From: Bacteroidales bacterium
Lineage (GTDB): Bacteria > Bacteroidota > Bacteroidia > Bacteroidales > Muribaculaceae
NCBI GenBank assembly: GCA_020860515.1
Contig: JAJBUG010000047.1
Span: 1 to 64,000 of the forward strand
Direction of reading: 5' to 3'
Length of the DNA: 64,000 nt
Made by a program: the position numbers and the translations under genes
Shown here: positions 34,311 to 43,041 of the stretch, in pieces
Layout of the letters: each line of letters begins with the position of its first letter
Position numbering within the stretch: position 1 is the stretch's first letter
The notes under the pieces: generated by a model
What the model was told of the DNA's origin: nothing
The model's input: only the letters and a program-made list of their open reading frames with translations
Database searches by the model: none

Positions 34311-34736
34311 TTAATTCTGTTGGGGGTATGATAATTGGAAGTTGAGGGCTTTAAGTTCGGCAAACTCATAAGTATATAAGGCATCGTAGATATTGTTGCA
34401 CACTATTTGATCTACTGAGTAATTATCTAAGGTGTTTTTGGTGAATACAAGATAAGAACGCGCTGGTTCACTATAAAATGGATATTGGATTATATGCAAT
34501 AGCACGGTCTCGCCTGGCAAGATTTCCACCAACCTGTCGCCATCGTAGATATAGAATAGGGTGGCAAGCATAGTGTCGGGATCGTCATCGGTCACATATT
34601 TGGTCACATAAATGGCCTCAGATGTCAAATTTGTAAATTTGATTTCTGCATCGTCATGATCCGTGCACTGTGTAAAGCTTAAAATCAAGCCACAGCAGAC
34701 AATACACATAAATATGTGGCGGGCAAACGTTTTCAT
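34311..34736 (-). CDS. Lipoprotein, hypothetical
   Basis: 141 residues with a signal and lipobox 'SFTQCTDHDD'. The mature part is a beta-rich domain of about 115 residues with 'FTNLTSEAIYVTKYVTDDDP' and a C-terminal helix 'DALYTYEFAELKALNFQLSY'. Its start overlaps the stop of the next upstream lipoprotein gene by 4 bp. Both share 'SDQIV.NI.DAL' and end 'L.YP', so they are paralogues. Function unknown. Confidence 0.8.
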   Translation of the reverse strand: MKTFARHIFMCIVCCGLILSFTQCTDHDDAEIKFTNLTSEAIYVTKYVTDDDPDTMLATLFYIYDGDRLVEILPGETVLLHIIQYPFYSEPARSYLVFTKNTLDNYSVDQIVCNNIYDALYTYEFAELKALNFQLSYPQQN

Positions 34737-35185
34737 TCTGCAGGATATTTAAGAGTGAAACTATTGTGTGACAATTCCTGATAAGTAACCAAGATAAGGG
34801 CATCAGAGATGTTCTCACTTACAATTTGATCTCGGTCATAAGCCTCAAATGTGCTTTGCGAGATAACAAGGAACTGGTACTGCGACTCAGGCTTGGCGGT
34901 ATCGAGATTGATAATGAAGTATTCCATCTTTTTCTCTGTGTTTGCCTTGATGGCCTCCCAGTGGTAAAGTTGGCTATCCGAGTTCAAACAATCCGAGGGT
35001 TTTAGCAAAGGTGTACCCTCTTCATATTCGTCGGCATAGATAAATATTATCTCATCTGACTGATTGCTTATCGTCACGCTTTGGAAACTCGGCTCATCAT
35101 CGCAAGTCATCGACATGAACAAAAACAGAAATCCCGACATCACCGCCAGGATGCGCCAAAATCTAAATTGATGAATTGTCGTCAT
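34733..35185 (-). CDS. Lipoprotein, hypothetical paralogue
   Basis: 150 residues. A hydrophobic signal (FRFWRILAVMSGFLFLFMSM) ends in TCDD, a likely lipobox. 'FQSVTISNQSDEIIFIYADE' and the end 'NISDALILVTYQELSHNSFT' match the paralogue downstream. A CAAAATTA -7 complement at 35248-35255 places a promoter upstream on the minus strand. Overlap of 4 bp with the downstream gene shows cotranscription. Function unknown. Confidence 0.8.
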   Translation of the reverse strand: MTTIHQFRFWRILAVMSGFLFLFMSMTCDDEPSFQSVTISNQSDEIIFIYADEYEEGTPLLKPSDCLNSDSQLYHWEAIKANTEKKMEYFIINLDTAKPESQYQFLVISQSTFEAYDRDQIVSENISDALILVTYQELSHNSFTLKYPAE

Positions 35186-35505
35186 AATGAATAATTGAGG
35201 CGTTATACTGCATTTGATAGATTTTCAGGTAATTTTGACTTATAATGCAAAATTACACTTTTCACGTGAATTTACCAAACAAAATGAAAATTTTCATTGT
35301 TTTCTCATTGTTTTTACATATTTTGGAATTTTATAAAATAGAATTTCCTCCAAAAGTATTGTTTAACATTATAAAAATGCTAATTTTTGTAATCATCTCC
35401 ATCTAAGTGACCTCCAGCAAAGTTGCGAGAATTTGGTGGGATTGGGGATTTTTTGTAATTTTGTGGTAGGAAATTTTTGACTCTGTAGTTAATCAATTTA
35501 GGAAA
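35186..35505. other. Divergent promoter region
   Basis: 320 bp between the lipoprotein pair and the COG0523 gene: a minus-strand -7 element at 35248-35255 and a plus-strand promoter at 35432-35463. Confidence 0.6.
35432..35463 (+). promoter_or_regulatory. Promoter of the COG0523 GTPase gene
   Basis: TTTGG (35432-35436), 19 bp, TAATTTTG (35456-35463). Confidence 0.75.
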
Positions 35506-36714
35506 ATGAAGAAAGAACTTCCGATACTGCTGCTGACGGGATATCTGGGCAGCGGCAAGACTACGCTGGTAAATCATATCCTTGCCAATGAGCGCGGCAT
35601 CAAGTTTGCCGTTATCGTCAATGACCTGGGTGAAATCAACATCGATGCCGATCTCATACAGAAGGGCGGTATAGTAGGCAAGAAGGACGACAGCCTGGTG
35701 GCTCTGCAAAACGGCTGCATCTGCTGCACCCTAAAGATGGACCTTATCGCCCAAATCGATGAGATCATAGCCATGAACCGATTCGATTACGTGGTAATCG
35801 AGGCAAGCGGAATCTGCGAACCTGCCCCCATAGCGCAGACAATCTGCACGATGCCGAGAATGGACGTTAAGCGCAAGGCTCAGCCTCGTCTCGATTGCAT
35901 TTGCACAGTGGTAGATGCATTGCGACTGCGCGACGAGTTTGGTTGTGGCGAGAGCCTGCAACGGGGGAATTTGGATGAGGAAGATATCGAAAACCTTATC
36001 ATCGAGCAAATCGAATTCTGCGACATTATTCTACTCAACAAAATCTCAGAAATTTCGCTCGAAGAGGCTGCCCGCGTGCGCAAAGTAGTGCGTGCCCTGC
36101 AACCTCGCGCTCGAATAATCGAGTGCAATTATTGTGACGTTGACCTCAACTTATTGCTCAATACCCACGATTTCAATTTCGACAAAGTGGCTTCTTCGGC
36201 TACATGGATTCGTGAACTTGACAAACCAGTGGAAGAAGGTGAGCATGATGACCACCATGACAATCATGAGCACGAGCATCACGACCATGAGCATCATCAC
36301 GACCACGAGCATCATCACCATCATGATCACGAAGAGGGCGAGGCTGAGGAGTACGGCGTTGGCACCTATGTGTACTATCGTCGCCGACCATTCGATTTGA
36401 ATAAGTTCGACTGGGTTATTGGATCGAAATGGCCCCAGAATGTGATTCGCTGCAAGGGCATTTGTTATTTCAAAGAAAATCAGCGGATGTCGTACATCTT
36501 CGAGACTGCTGGGCGCCAGAAAAAACTCACTGAAGCTGGCCTGTGGTATGCAGAGGCTCCAAAAGAGGAACTGGAACAAATGATGATGGCCGATCCATCA
36601 ATCATGCGCGATTGGGACGAAGAGTATGGCGACCGCATGAACAAGCTGGTGTTCATTGGCCAAAAGCTCGACAAGGGCGCCATTGATGCAATGCTGGATA
36701 TGTGCTTGGCTTAA
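35506..36714 (+). CDS. CobW/COG0523 family GTPase, His-rich
   Basis: 402 residues. 'LLTGYLGSGKTTLVNHIL' is the Walker A, 'NGCICCTLKMDLI' is the CxCC metal-binding motif, 'VIEASGICEPAPIAQTI' is a switch, and 'ILLNKISEIS' is the guanine-specificity site. Between the GTPase and CobW_C domains (residues about 246-282) there is a His/Asp/Glu-rich stretch with more than 20 His, a metal-storage region. Members deliver Zn or Co to target enzymes; the His run points to Zn or Ni binding. No Zur box or zinc target gene was recognised nearby. The gene is convergent with rpsA. Confidence 0.92.
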   Translation: MKKELPILLLTGYLGSGKTTLVNHILANERGIKFAVIVNDLGEINIDADLIQKGGIVGKKDDSLVALQNGCICCTLKMDLIAQIDEIIAMNRFDYVVIEASGICEPAPIAQTICTMPRMDVKRKAQPRLDCICTVVDALRLRDEFGCGESLQRGNLDEEDIENLIIEQIEFCDIILLNKISEISLEEAARVRKVVRALQPRARIIECNYCDVDLNLLLNTHDFNFDKVASSATWIRELDKPVEEGEHDDHHDNHEHEHHDHEHHHDHEHHHHHDHEEGEAEEYGVGTYVYYRRRPFDLNKFDWVIGSKWPQNVIRCKGICYFKENQRMSYIFETAGRQKKLTEAGLWYAEAPKEELEQMMMADPSIMRDWDEEYGDRMNKLVFIGQKLDKGAIDAMLDMCLA

Positions 36715-36739
36715 GGCTTGGTAAGATGACTAAAAAATA

Positions 36740-36769
36740 AAAGGCGCGTTCCTCACGGAATGTGCCTTT
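36740..36769. terminator. Bidirectional terminator between the GTPase and rpsA genes
   Basis: AAAGGCGCGTTCC pairs with GGAATGTGCCTTT around TCAC, lying between two convergent genes. Confidence 0.78.
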
Positions 36770-36801
36770 CTCCGATGTATGTATGCAAAGTTACTTCAAA
36801 C

Positions 36802-38589
36802 TTACTTGCCTGAGAGCTTCTCCTTGAGAGCGGCCAATGCTTCGATATCACCGAAGGTGGTCTTCTCGGTTGAAGTGCTCATAGTAGCGGGAGCTTCCTC
36901 CTGACGGCGGTTGTTGCTGCGCTGCTTGCGGCTCTCAGCGCGCTTCTCGGCGCGGCTTGCATCTTCAAATACGCGGCTGTGGCTGAGGATGATGCGCTTG
37001 CTGTCCTTGTTGAACTCGATAACCTTGAACGGAAGCTTCTCGTCAACCTGTGCGGTGGTGCCGTCTTCCTTAACAAGGTGCTTGGGAGTAGCAAAGCCCT
37101 CTACGCCGTAAGGCAGAGCCACGACTGCGCCCTTCTCGAGCATGCCAACGATAGTGCCCTCGTGAACTGAGCCAACGGTGAAGATGGTCTCGAATACGTC
37201 CCAAGGATTCTCCTCAAGCTGCTTGTGGCCAAGGCTGAGGCGACGGTTGTCCTTGTCGATTGCGAGAACCTCAACGTCGATGTCAGCGCCAATCTGGGTG
37301 AACTCGCTGGGATGCTTGATTTTCTTGGTCCAGCTGAGGTCGCTGATGTGGATCAAGCCCTCAACGCCCTCTTCGATCTCAACAAATACGCCGAAGTTGG
37401 TGAAGTTGCGCACCTTGGCAGTGTGACGGCTTCCGATGGGGAACTTGGTCTCGATGTTCTCCCATGGGTCGCTCTTAAGCTGCTTGATGCCGAGGCTCAT
37501 CTTGCGATCCTCGCGGTCGAGGGTCAGGATAACAGCCTCTACTTCGTCGCCGACCTTCATGAAGTCCTGAGCGCTGCGCAGGTGCTGGCTCCACGACATT
37601 TCTGATACATGGATCAGACCCTCTACGCCAGGGGCGATTTCGAGGAATGCGCCGTAATCGGCCATAACCACAACCTTGCCCTTTACGCGGTCGCCAACCT
37701 TGAGGTTAGGATCGAGAGCATCCCATGGATGTGGGTGGAGCTGCTTGAGGCCGAGGGCGATGCGCTTCTTCTCGTCGTCGAAGTCGAGAATAACCACATT
37801 GAGCTTCTGATCGAGCTCGACAACCTCGGATGGATGTGACACGCGGCCCCAGCTGAGGTCGGTGATGTGGATCAGACCATCTACGCCGCCCAGGTCGATG
37901 AAGACGCCGTAGCTGGTAATGTTCTTGACGGTGCCTTCCAGCACTTGACCCTTCTCGAGCTTCGAGATGATCTCGCGCTTTTGCTGCTCGAGCTCCTCCT
38001 CGATGAGGGCTTTGTGTGAAACGACAACGTTCTTGTACTCTTCGTTGATCTTGACTACCTTGAATTCCATGGTCTTGCCCACGAATACGTCGTAGTCACG
38101 GATAGGCTTAACGTCGATCTGGCTGCCGGGCAGGAATGCCTCGATTCCGAATACATCGACGATCATGCCGCCCTTGGTGCGGCACTTGATGAAGCCCTTG
38201 ATAACCTCGTCGTTGTTGAGGGCGGCGTTGACGCGCTCCCAGCTGCGGCTTGCGCGGGCTTTCTTGTGTGAAAGGATGAGCTGTCCCTTCTTGTCTTCTT
38301 GGTTTTCGATGAAAACCTCCACCTTGTCGCCAACCTTGAGGTCGGGATTGTAGCGGAATTCGCTCATAGGTATGATACCGTCGCTCTTGTATCCGATGTT
38401 AACCACAGCCTCGCGCTTGTTGAGCGCGATGATGGTACCTTCGATTACATCCTTGTCCTTCACGGTGTTGAGTGACTCGTCGTAGGTGCGGGTCAGTTCT
38501 TCGCGTGATTTCTCACCGGCGGTGTCGCCTTTTTCAAAGGCTTCCCAATCGAAATCCTCGATCGGGCTTGTCTTTACTTCTTCAGTCAT
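36802..38589 (-). CDS. rpsA: 30S ribosomal protein S1
   Basis: 595 residues with six S1 RNA-binding repeats; recurring signatures include 'GVFIDLGGVDGLIHITDLSW', 'GAFLEIAPGVEGLIHVSEMS' and 'GVFVEIEEGVEGLIHISDLS'. The C-terminus is acidic and Arg-rich (RSNNRRQEEAP). It binds mRNA at the 30S subunit and is essential for initiation on leaderless-weak Bacteroidetes mRNAs. The -7 element TAACTTTG is at 38675-38682 on the minus strand, about 85 bp from the ATG. No operon partner (cmk) precedes it here. Confidence 0.97.
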   Translation of the reverse strand: MTEEVKTSPIEDFDWEAFEKGDTAGEKSREELTRTYDESLNTVKDKDVIEGTIIALNKREAVVNIGYKSDGIIPMSEFRYNPDLKVGDKVEVFIENQEDKKGQLILSHKKARASRSWERVNAALNNDEVIKGFIKCRTKGGMIVDVFGIEAFLPGSQIDVKPIRDYDVFVGKTMEFKVVKINEEYKNVVVSHKALIEEELEQQKREIISKLEKGQVLEGTVKNITSYGVFIDLGGVDGLIHITDLSWGRVSHPSEVVELDQKLNVVILDFDDEKKRIALGLKQLHPHPWDALDPNLKVGDRVKGKVVVMADYGAFLEIAPGVEGLIHVSEMSWSQHLRSAQDFMKVGDEVEAVILTLDREDRKMSLGIKQLKSDPWENIETKFPIGSRHTAKVRNFTNFGVFVEIEEGVEGLIHISDLSWTKKIKHPSEFTQIGADIDVEVLAIDKDNRRLSLGHKQLEENPWDVFETIFTVGSVHEGTIVGMLEKGAVVALPYGVEGFATPKHLVKEDGTTAQVDEKLPFKVIEFNKDSKRIILSHSRVFEDASRAEKRAESRKQRSNNRRQEEAPATMSTSTEKTTFGDIEALAALKEKLSGK

Positions 38590-38674
38590 TAAAATGGTTA
38601 ATAAATAGGGTTAATTAAAGTGTTGTCGCAATACTCAGCCCTTCCACCGAGGGAATTGCCGCATTTTGCGACTG

Positions 38675-38682
38675 CAAAGTTA
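38675..38682 (-). promoter_or_regulatory. -7 element of rpsA
   Basis: TAACTTTG on the minus strand (plus strand CAAAGTTA). Confidence 0.6.
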
Positions 38683-38759
38683 GCGCTTTTTTCTGAATTT
38701 TCAATCAATTCCCTCTCATTATTTTCCAAAAGATTTCCAAGGTATCTCATATAGAGCCT

Positions 38760-39989
38760 TTAGACTTTAGGATGATTCTTGATGTGGTGATTTTGGGCGA
38801 GTTCGGCGAAGGTGCGGTCTACGACTTCTTTTAGCTCGTAAGTTGCTACGCCTATGGGGCGGTCGATGCCACGGAATGACCATTCCACTGTGGTCTGGTC
38901 AGAAGATTTGCATATTAGTAAGCCAATACTGGGATTGTCTCCCTCGCCTCTGAGCAACTCGTCGGCTGCCGAGACGTAGAAATTAATCTTGCCAGCGTAC
39001 TCAGGGATGAACTCTGTAATTTTAAGTTCACACACGACGTATGAATGAAGTTTGGTCTGGTAAAAGACCAAATCGGGGAAATAAGACTTGCCATTATTCA
39101 TTCTTAGTTCCATCTGTCGCCCTACGAAAGCGAAACCTTTGCCCAATTCCATAAGAAAGCGGGTAACGTTGGCTACCAGTGCATCCTCAAGGTCTTGCTC
39201 AGAATAATGCTCTGCCATTCTGAGGAAATTGAAATGGTATGGATCTTTCAGCACAGATTGAGCCAGTTTGACTTGACTCTCTGGCAACCACTGTTCGAAA
39301 TTGGTAATGGCTTTGCCTTGGGTGTTGTATAGACCTTGCTTTATCTTCTCCTGAAGAGTATCCTTAATCCAGTTCCCCTCAATAGTCTTGTGGATGTAGA
39401 AAATAGCCTCCTCAAGGGTCTTGCACTTTGTAATAATGTGAATATGGTGTCCCCAAGGTATTAACGCAAAGAACTTTGGCATAGACAACTGAAATTCGTC
39501 AAAACCGTTTTGACGAATTTGATCATCTCTTTTCAGAAATTCGTCAGAACCGTTCTGACGAATTTCTGATGTTATTTTAAATTCTTCATAAATGTTATGA
39601 AGAATTTGGACTCCTATAATATCTTTAAATTCGTCGTAACCATTATGACGAATTATAAATTGTTGATAATAAAAGTCATACCATCGTTTTGCATATTTAA
39701 GAGTAGATACGGAGAATCCTTTTTGTTGTGGAAATTCGGTCTTTAAATCAAGGCTGAGGTTGGTGAAGAAAGCACTTCCCCACTTGGCCTCGGCGTGCAT
39801 AGAACAGATATCACGCCCAAGCTCCCAATAGAACTCTAGCATCTCACGGTTGACGGTGACTGCAGCTTTGACTTGATGGCTGCGATAACGACGCTTTACA
39901 TCTGCCAGCCATTGTCCATAATCTTTATCCGTGATTATATCTGCTCCCGACCGGGAAACAAAATGAGGTTTGAAGTTTTCTTTTTCCAT
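38760..39989 (-). CDS. DUF1016/YhcG-family PDDEXK nuclease with palindromic repeat insert
   Basis: 409 residues. The N-terminal winged domain contains 'LEFYWELGRDICSMHAEAKW' and 'GFSVSTLKYAKRWYDFYYQQ', as in DUF1016. The nuclease part has 'IPWGHHIHIITKC', then 'FPDLVFYQTKLHSYVVCELK' (PD...ExK catalytic signature), and 'ADELLRGEGDNPSIGLLICK'. Between the two parts (residues about 112-166) is a four-unit repeat (IRHNGYDEF, ILHNIYEEF, IRQNGSDEF, IRQNGFDEF). Each is encoded by a 29 bp DNA palindrome (39627-39655, 39579-39607, 39537-39565, 39492-39520). The family acts in restriction or DNA processing and often associates with type I R-M. All catalytic residues remain. Confidence 0.88.
   Translation of the reverse strand: MEKENFKPHFVSRSGADIITDKDYGQWLADVKRRYRSHQVKAAVTVNREMLEFYWELGRDICSMHAEAKWGSAFFTNLSLDLKTEFPQQKGFSVSTLKYAKRWYDFYYQQFIIRHNGYDEFKDIIGVQILHNIYEEFKITSEIRQNGSDEFLKRDDQIRQNGFDEFQLSMPKFFALIPWGHHIHIITKCKTLEEAIFYIHKTIEGNWIKDTLQEKIKQGLYNTQGKAITNFEQWLPESQVKLAQSVLKDPYHFNFLRMAEHYSEQDLEDALVANVTRFLMELGKGFAFVGRQMELRMNNGKSYFPDLVFYQTKLHSYVVCELKITEFIPEYAGKINFYVSAADELLRGEGDNPSIGLLICKSSDQTTVEWSFRGIDRPIGVATYELKEVVDRTFAELAQNHHIKNHPKV
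39492..39655. repeat. Four 29 bp palindromes in the DUF1016 coding region
   Basis: Starts 39492, 39537, 39579 and 39627, spaced 45, 42 and 48 bp (all multiples of 3). Ends are AAATTC(G/T)TC...GA(C/A)GAATT(T/A). The first two have perfect 14 bp arms, the third 13 bp arms with a 3 nt centre, the fourth is near-palindromic. Confidence 0.85.
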
Positions 39990-40031
39990 ATAGTATTTTG
40001 GTTGATACTTAAGACAAACTTGAGCTATGTT

Positions 40032-40543
40032 TTAGTTCCCATTTTTTATTCTGGAAATTTGTTCATTACAATTATTTAGAATATTTCTTTGTTTTCCTAA
40101 ATTATGTTTGGTTGCGGCATCGTTAGGATCTTTCAACAATCTTTCTTCATAAACGCTAATCCAGTGTTCGGCATCACGTTTTCTGCTTTCCCAATCTTTA
40201 AGGTATCTATTATCGACATTGGAGGATTTCCTAACATTATTATTGGATGAAGATGAGCCTATTGAAGAGGGTTTGAATTTTACAGAGGAAGAACCATTTC
40301 CTAAAAGAGCATTGGCAAAAAAAGATAAAACTGAAATTGTTATTTCCCATTCTTTGCCGTAAGCCTTAGCCAAAATTGACCGTCGAGTGTTGGAACTACT
40401 TGAACATTTCTTAGTTTGTAAGTTTTTTTAAGTAGTTTTATATCCTCTTTATGTTCCTTGGCGACCTCATCTGGAATCACAGTAGCTCCTAAATAAATAG
40501 AAGATACTGTCATAATAATTAATGTTAAGATTAAATGTTTCAT
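40032..40543 (-). pseudogene. Secreted protein gene with a probable frameshift
   Basis: The first frame begins at 40543 with a signal peptide (KHLILTLIIMTVSSIYLGA) and ends after TLDGQFWLRLTAKNGK. An overlapping frame continues 'AKAYGKEWEITISVLSFFAN' to 40032 with no methionine of its own. The joint region near 40370 reads QFW then AKAYGKEWEI, as a single-base change would produce. The C-terminal half has a polar Ser/Asn-rich linker followed by a helix (DAEHWISVYEERLLKDP). Not recognised; about 170 residues if restored. Confidence 0.6.
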
Positions 40544-40659
40544 TTCATTTAAATAAAATGATGTATTTTGAGGTTAAAACAAATACAATAATAATCTTTC
40601 TGTTATATTCTTTGAATGTACTGTGAATTTTTAATTTCAAATCCTCTTTGAAAGATAAA

Positions 40660-42093
40660 TTAGTGGATTTTGTAGTAAAGGGGGATGTAGGCCTTGAGGG
40701 AGATGGGCTCGGGGAGGCCGGGGAGGGTGATTGAGGGCACATCGGCATCGGCGAAGACCATTACCACTTGGTTGCCCGACAGCTTGTCGGTCTTCTCCAC
40801 AATCAGCACATCGGCATCGCCTATCTGCTGGCGAGTGTATTTGTTCTCGCCTCGGTACATGGCAGGATTGTCCTGGCGGAACTTCATAATGCCCGAGATG
40901 TAATCCTTGAGCCGCTGCTCATCGGCTGAGCGGGGATAGAGATGGCCGCTGGTGCGTGCAATATTGTCCTTCTGAGCTCCAACGGAGTTCTTGCTTAGAT
41001 CTCCGAACTCATCACCATAATAGAGGGTGATAGGGCCGGGATAACCAGCGAGAATGGCATTGCGCGTCATCAGCTTTTCGTAGTGATTGTCATCGCCCAT
41101 CTGATCAGCCACACGGTAGCCGTCGTGATTGCTAAGGAAGAGATTAGGCATAGCTTGATTGCTGGCGTAGCCACGCTCCTTGGGCGAAGCCCAAGTGAGG
41201 ATGATGTCATCCCAGCCATTTTCCAGACCTTCGCCTGTAAGCTCCTGCATAGGGCCGCTGATGCGCTCTTTGCCGTCGAAGTCGAATACGCTCACCAGTC
41301 CGAGGTCGCGAAGGCTGCGCTTGTTGATGCCCTCAGCATCGCCCCAGTCCTCACCAACCATGTAGCCGAGCGTGCCCCACTCTTCGCCACGGTCTTTGCG
41401 TGCTTGCGCAGCAGCCTCTACTGCCTGACGGATTTCTTTCCAATAATTATGGCCGCCTTGGGTCATCTGATATGATTGGTCCAGGCGCCAGCCATCGATA
41501 CCGTATTTGTTGATCCAATAGGTTGCTACCTCCTTGATATAATCGAGGCTCCCAGGATAGCTTACATTGCCAGTGCCGCCAGCTTCGCCTCGGTCGCTGA
41601 GGGTGACGGTGCTGTCGAGCACATAGCCGCTTGGCGAAGGCTCGGTAACTCCGCCATGGTGGCCAAATACGCCATCGAGAATCACATAGAGGCCACGCTT
41701 GTGGGCCTCGTCAACCAATTCTATGAAATCCTCCTCGGTGCCGAAGTGGGGATCGATTTTGAAATAATTGTTGGTGAAATAGCCAGTGGCTTGTAGTTTT
41801 TCGCCGCCTTGGGCACTGCTGCTGTCGAAAATAGGCGTCATCCAGATGCCGTTGACGCCGAGGCTGGCTATATGATCGAGGCTGTTGATTATTCCGCGCA
41901 GGTTGCCATTCTTAGTGTCGCCATCCGGGCCCCACATCTGGCTGTAGCCCTCGGCACCATCGGGGTCGTGCTGAAATGATGCCACCATGATCTGGTAGAG
42001 CGTCAATCCACGCTGCCTTGCATCCACATTTTGGGCATTTAGCCCCAAAAGCCCAGCCACAAACCCGGCTATAATCATCCATATCTTCTTCAT
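40660..42093 (-). CDS. GH13 alpha-amylase family protein, secreted
   Basis: 477 residues with a signal peptide (KKIWMIIAGFVAGLLGLNA). 'YVILDGVFGHHGG' is region I, 'YGIDGWRLDQSYQM' holds the nucleophile Asp, 'YMVGEDWGD' the acid/base Glu, and 'NLFLSNHDGYRVADQM' the transition-state Asp, in the right order for a GH13 barrel. It hydrolyses alpha-glucans, but the subfamily is not resolved. The ATG at 42093 follows a minus-strand -7 element at 42128-42135. It stands alone next to a divergent lipoprotein gene. Confidence 0.92.
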   Translation of the reverse strand: MKKIWMIIAGFVAGLLGLNAQNVDARQRGLTLYQIMVASFQHDPDGAEGYSQMWGPDGDTKNGNLRGIINSLDHIASLGVNGIWMTPIFDSSSAQGGEKLQATGYFTNNYFKIDPHFGTEEDFIELVDEAHKRGLYVILDGVFGHHGGVTEPSPSGYVLDSTVTLSDRGEAGGTGNVSYPGSLDYIKEVATYWINKYGIDGWRLDQSYQMTQGGHNYWKEIRQAVEAAAQARKDRGEEWGTLGYMVGEDWGDAEGINKRSLRDLGLVSVFDFDGKERISGPMQELTGEGLENGWDDIILTWASPKERGYASNQAMPNLFLSNHDGYRVADQMGDDNHYEKLMTRNAILAGYPGPITLYYGDEFGDLSKNSVGAQKDNIARTSGHLYPRSADEQRLKDYISGIMKFRQDNPAMYRGENKYTRQQIGDADVLIVEKTDKLSGNQVVMVFADADVPSITLPGLPEPISLKAYIPLYYKIH

Positions 42094-42127
42094 AAATCTT
42101 ATCATTAAATTGGAGTTTAGGATAGTG

Positions 42128-42239
42128 CAAAGTTAGCAAACTTTCCTATTATTTCCAAATCCGCAGAAAATCACATTGGCCGATTTGGAGTTCTCTAATG
42201 TGATTTTTTTGGTGGTGTGGGGGGAATTTCGTAACTTTG
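42128..42239. promoter_or_regulatory. Divergent promoters for the amylase and the lipoprotein operon
   Basis: Minus-strand TAACTTTG at 42128-42135 and plus-strand TAACTTTG at 42232-42239. Confidence 0.6.
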
Positions 42240-42262
42240 TAGTCCTAATCTGCAATTACTAC

Positions 42263-42736
42263 ATGAAACGACCCTTACCCTACATCTTAACCATTGGCGC
42301 TGCTCTGAGCCTGGGGGCCTGCAGCCACGGCGACCCAGAGGCTGTGCTGAGGCAGGCTGAGGCTTATGTTGCCGAGGGAAATTACGACGGGGCGCGCGAC
42401 TATTGCAAAAGCCTGACCGACACCACGCGCGTCACACTCACCCCATCGCAATTATGCCGCACAGCTATCGTGTACGCTCGCATTTCCGAGCTCGATGATG
42501 CTCCGCGCGAGATGGTGAATGCCACCGAGTGCCTGGAGCGTGCGATGAATATCAACGCTGACTCTGTGACTGCTTTTACCAACCAAGCCGAAATCGACGA
42601 CAAGGCCATGCTTTATCTTATCCGCAATGTCAATCGAGCCATCACTGACCCAAACGATATAGTGGAAGAGACAGGCGATGAATATGCTGGCCAGGAACTG
42701 CTCGATTTCGACAACGACACAGCCTCGATGCCATGA
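42263..42736 (+). CDS. Lipoprotein with TPR-like helices
   Basis: 157 residues with signal and lipobox 'LSLGACSHGDPEA'. Helical pairs such as 'VLRQAEAYVAEGNYDGARDY' and CLERAMNINADSVTAFTNQA suggest TPR-like packing, and the C-terminus is acidic. The ATG at 42263 is taken as the start because the frame upstream crosses the promoter. Its stop overlaps the start of the next gene by 4 bp. Function unknown; likely outer-membrane or periplasmic. Confidence 0.78.
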   Translation: MKRPLPYILTIGAALSLGACSHGDPEAVLRQAEAYVAEGNYDGARDYCKSLTDTTRVTLTPSQLCRTAIVYARISELDDAPREMVNATECLERAMNINADSVTAFTNQAEIDDKAMLYLIRNVNRAITDPNDIVEETGDEYAGQELLDFDNDTASMP

Positions 42737-43041
42737 TGCCTGCTGACTGGCGCGATTCCTTGCGCTCAATACTGCCCGCTGACTATCAGCCCGAGCCTGA
42801 AGCTCCCGAAGCACCAGCCAACAAAAAGCCGTGGCCCAAGCTCATTGTGACTCTCGACCGCAAGCGCGCTGGCAAGACAGCCACCATAATTTCGGGCTTC
42901 GAGCCTGATGACCCTCGCTGCGCCCAGCTGGCAGCAGCCCTCAAGCGCCATTTTGCATGCGGCGGTTCGTCGCGAGGCGGCGAAATACTGCTCCAAGGCG
43001 ACCTTACCCAGAAAGTAAAAGAATACCTGAAATCGTGCTAA
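42733..43041 (+). CDS. SUI1/eIF1-like translation factor (YciH type)
   Basis: 102 residues. 'KLIVTLDRKRAGKTATIISG' followed by 'FACGGSSRGGEILLQGDLTQ' and KVKEYL matches the SUI1 fold, including the conserved K-G-G-S/GE-I-x-x-Q-G-D core. The family member YciH influences start-codon selection. Coupled on both sides: its ATG overlaps the lipoprotein stop, and its stop overlaps the GTG of the helicase gene. Confidence 0.92.
   Translation: MMPADWRDSLRSILPADYQPEPEAPEAPANKKPWPKLIVTLDRKRAGKTATIISGFEPDDPRCAQLAAALKRHFACGGSSRGGEILLQGDLTQKVKEYLKSC

Noticed and set aside
39492..39655. Possible CRISPR or terminator series
   Set aside because: Palindromes lie in frame inside a well-conserved coding gene with no stop codons.
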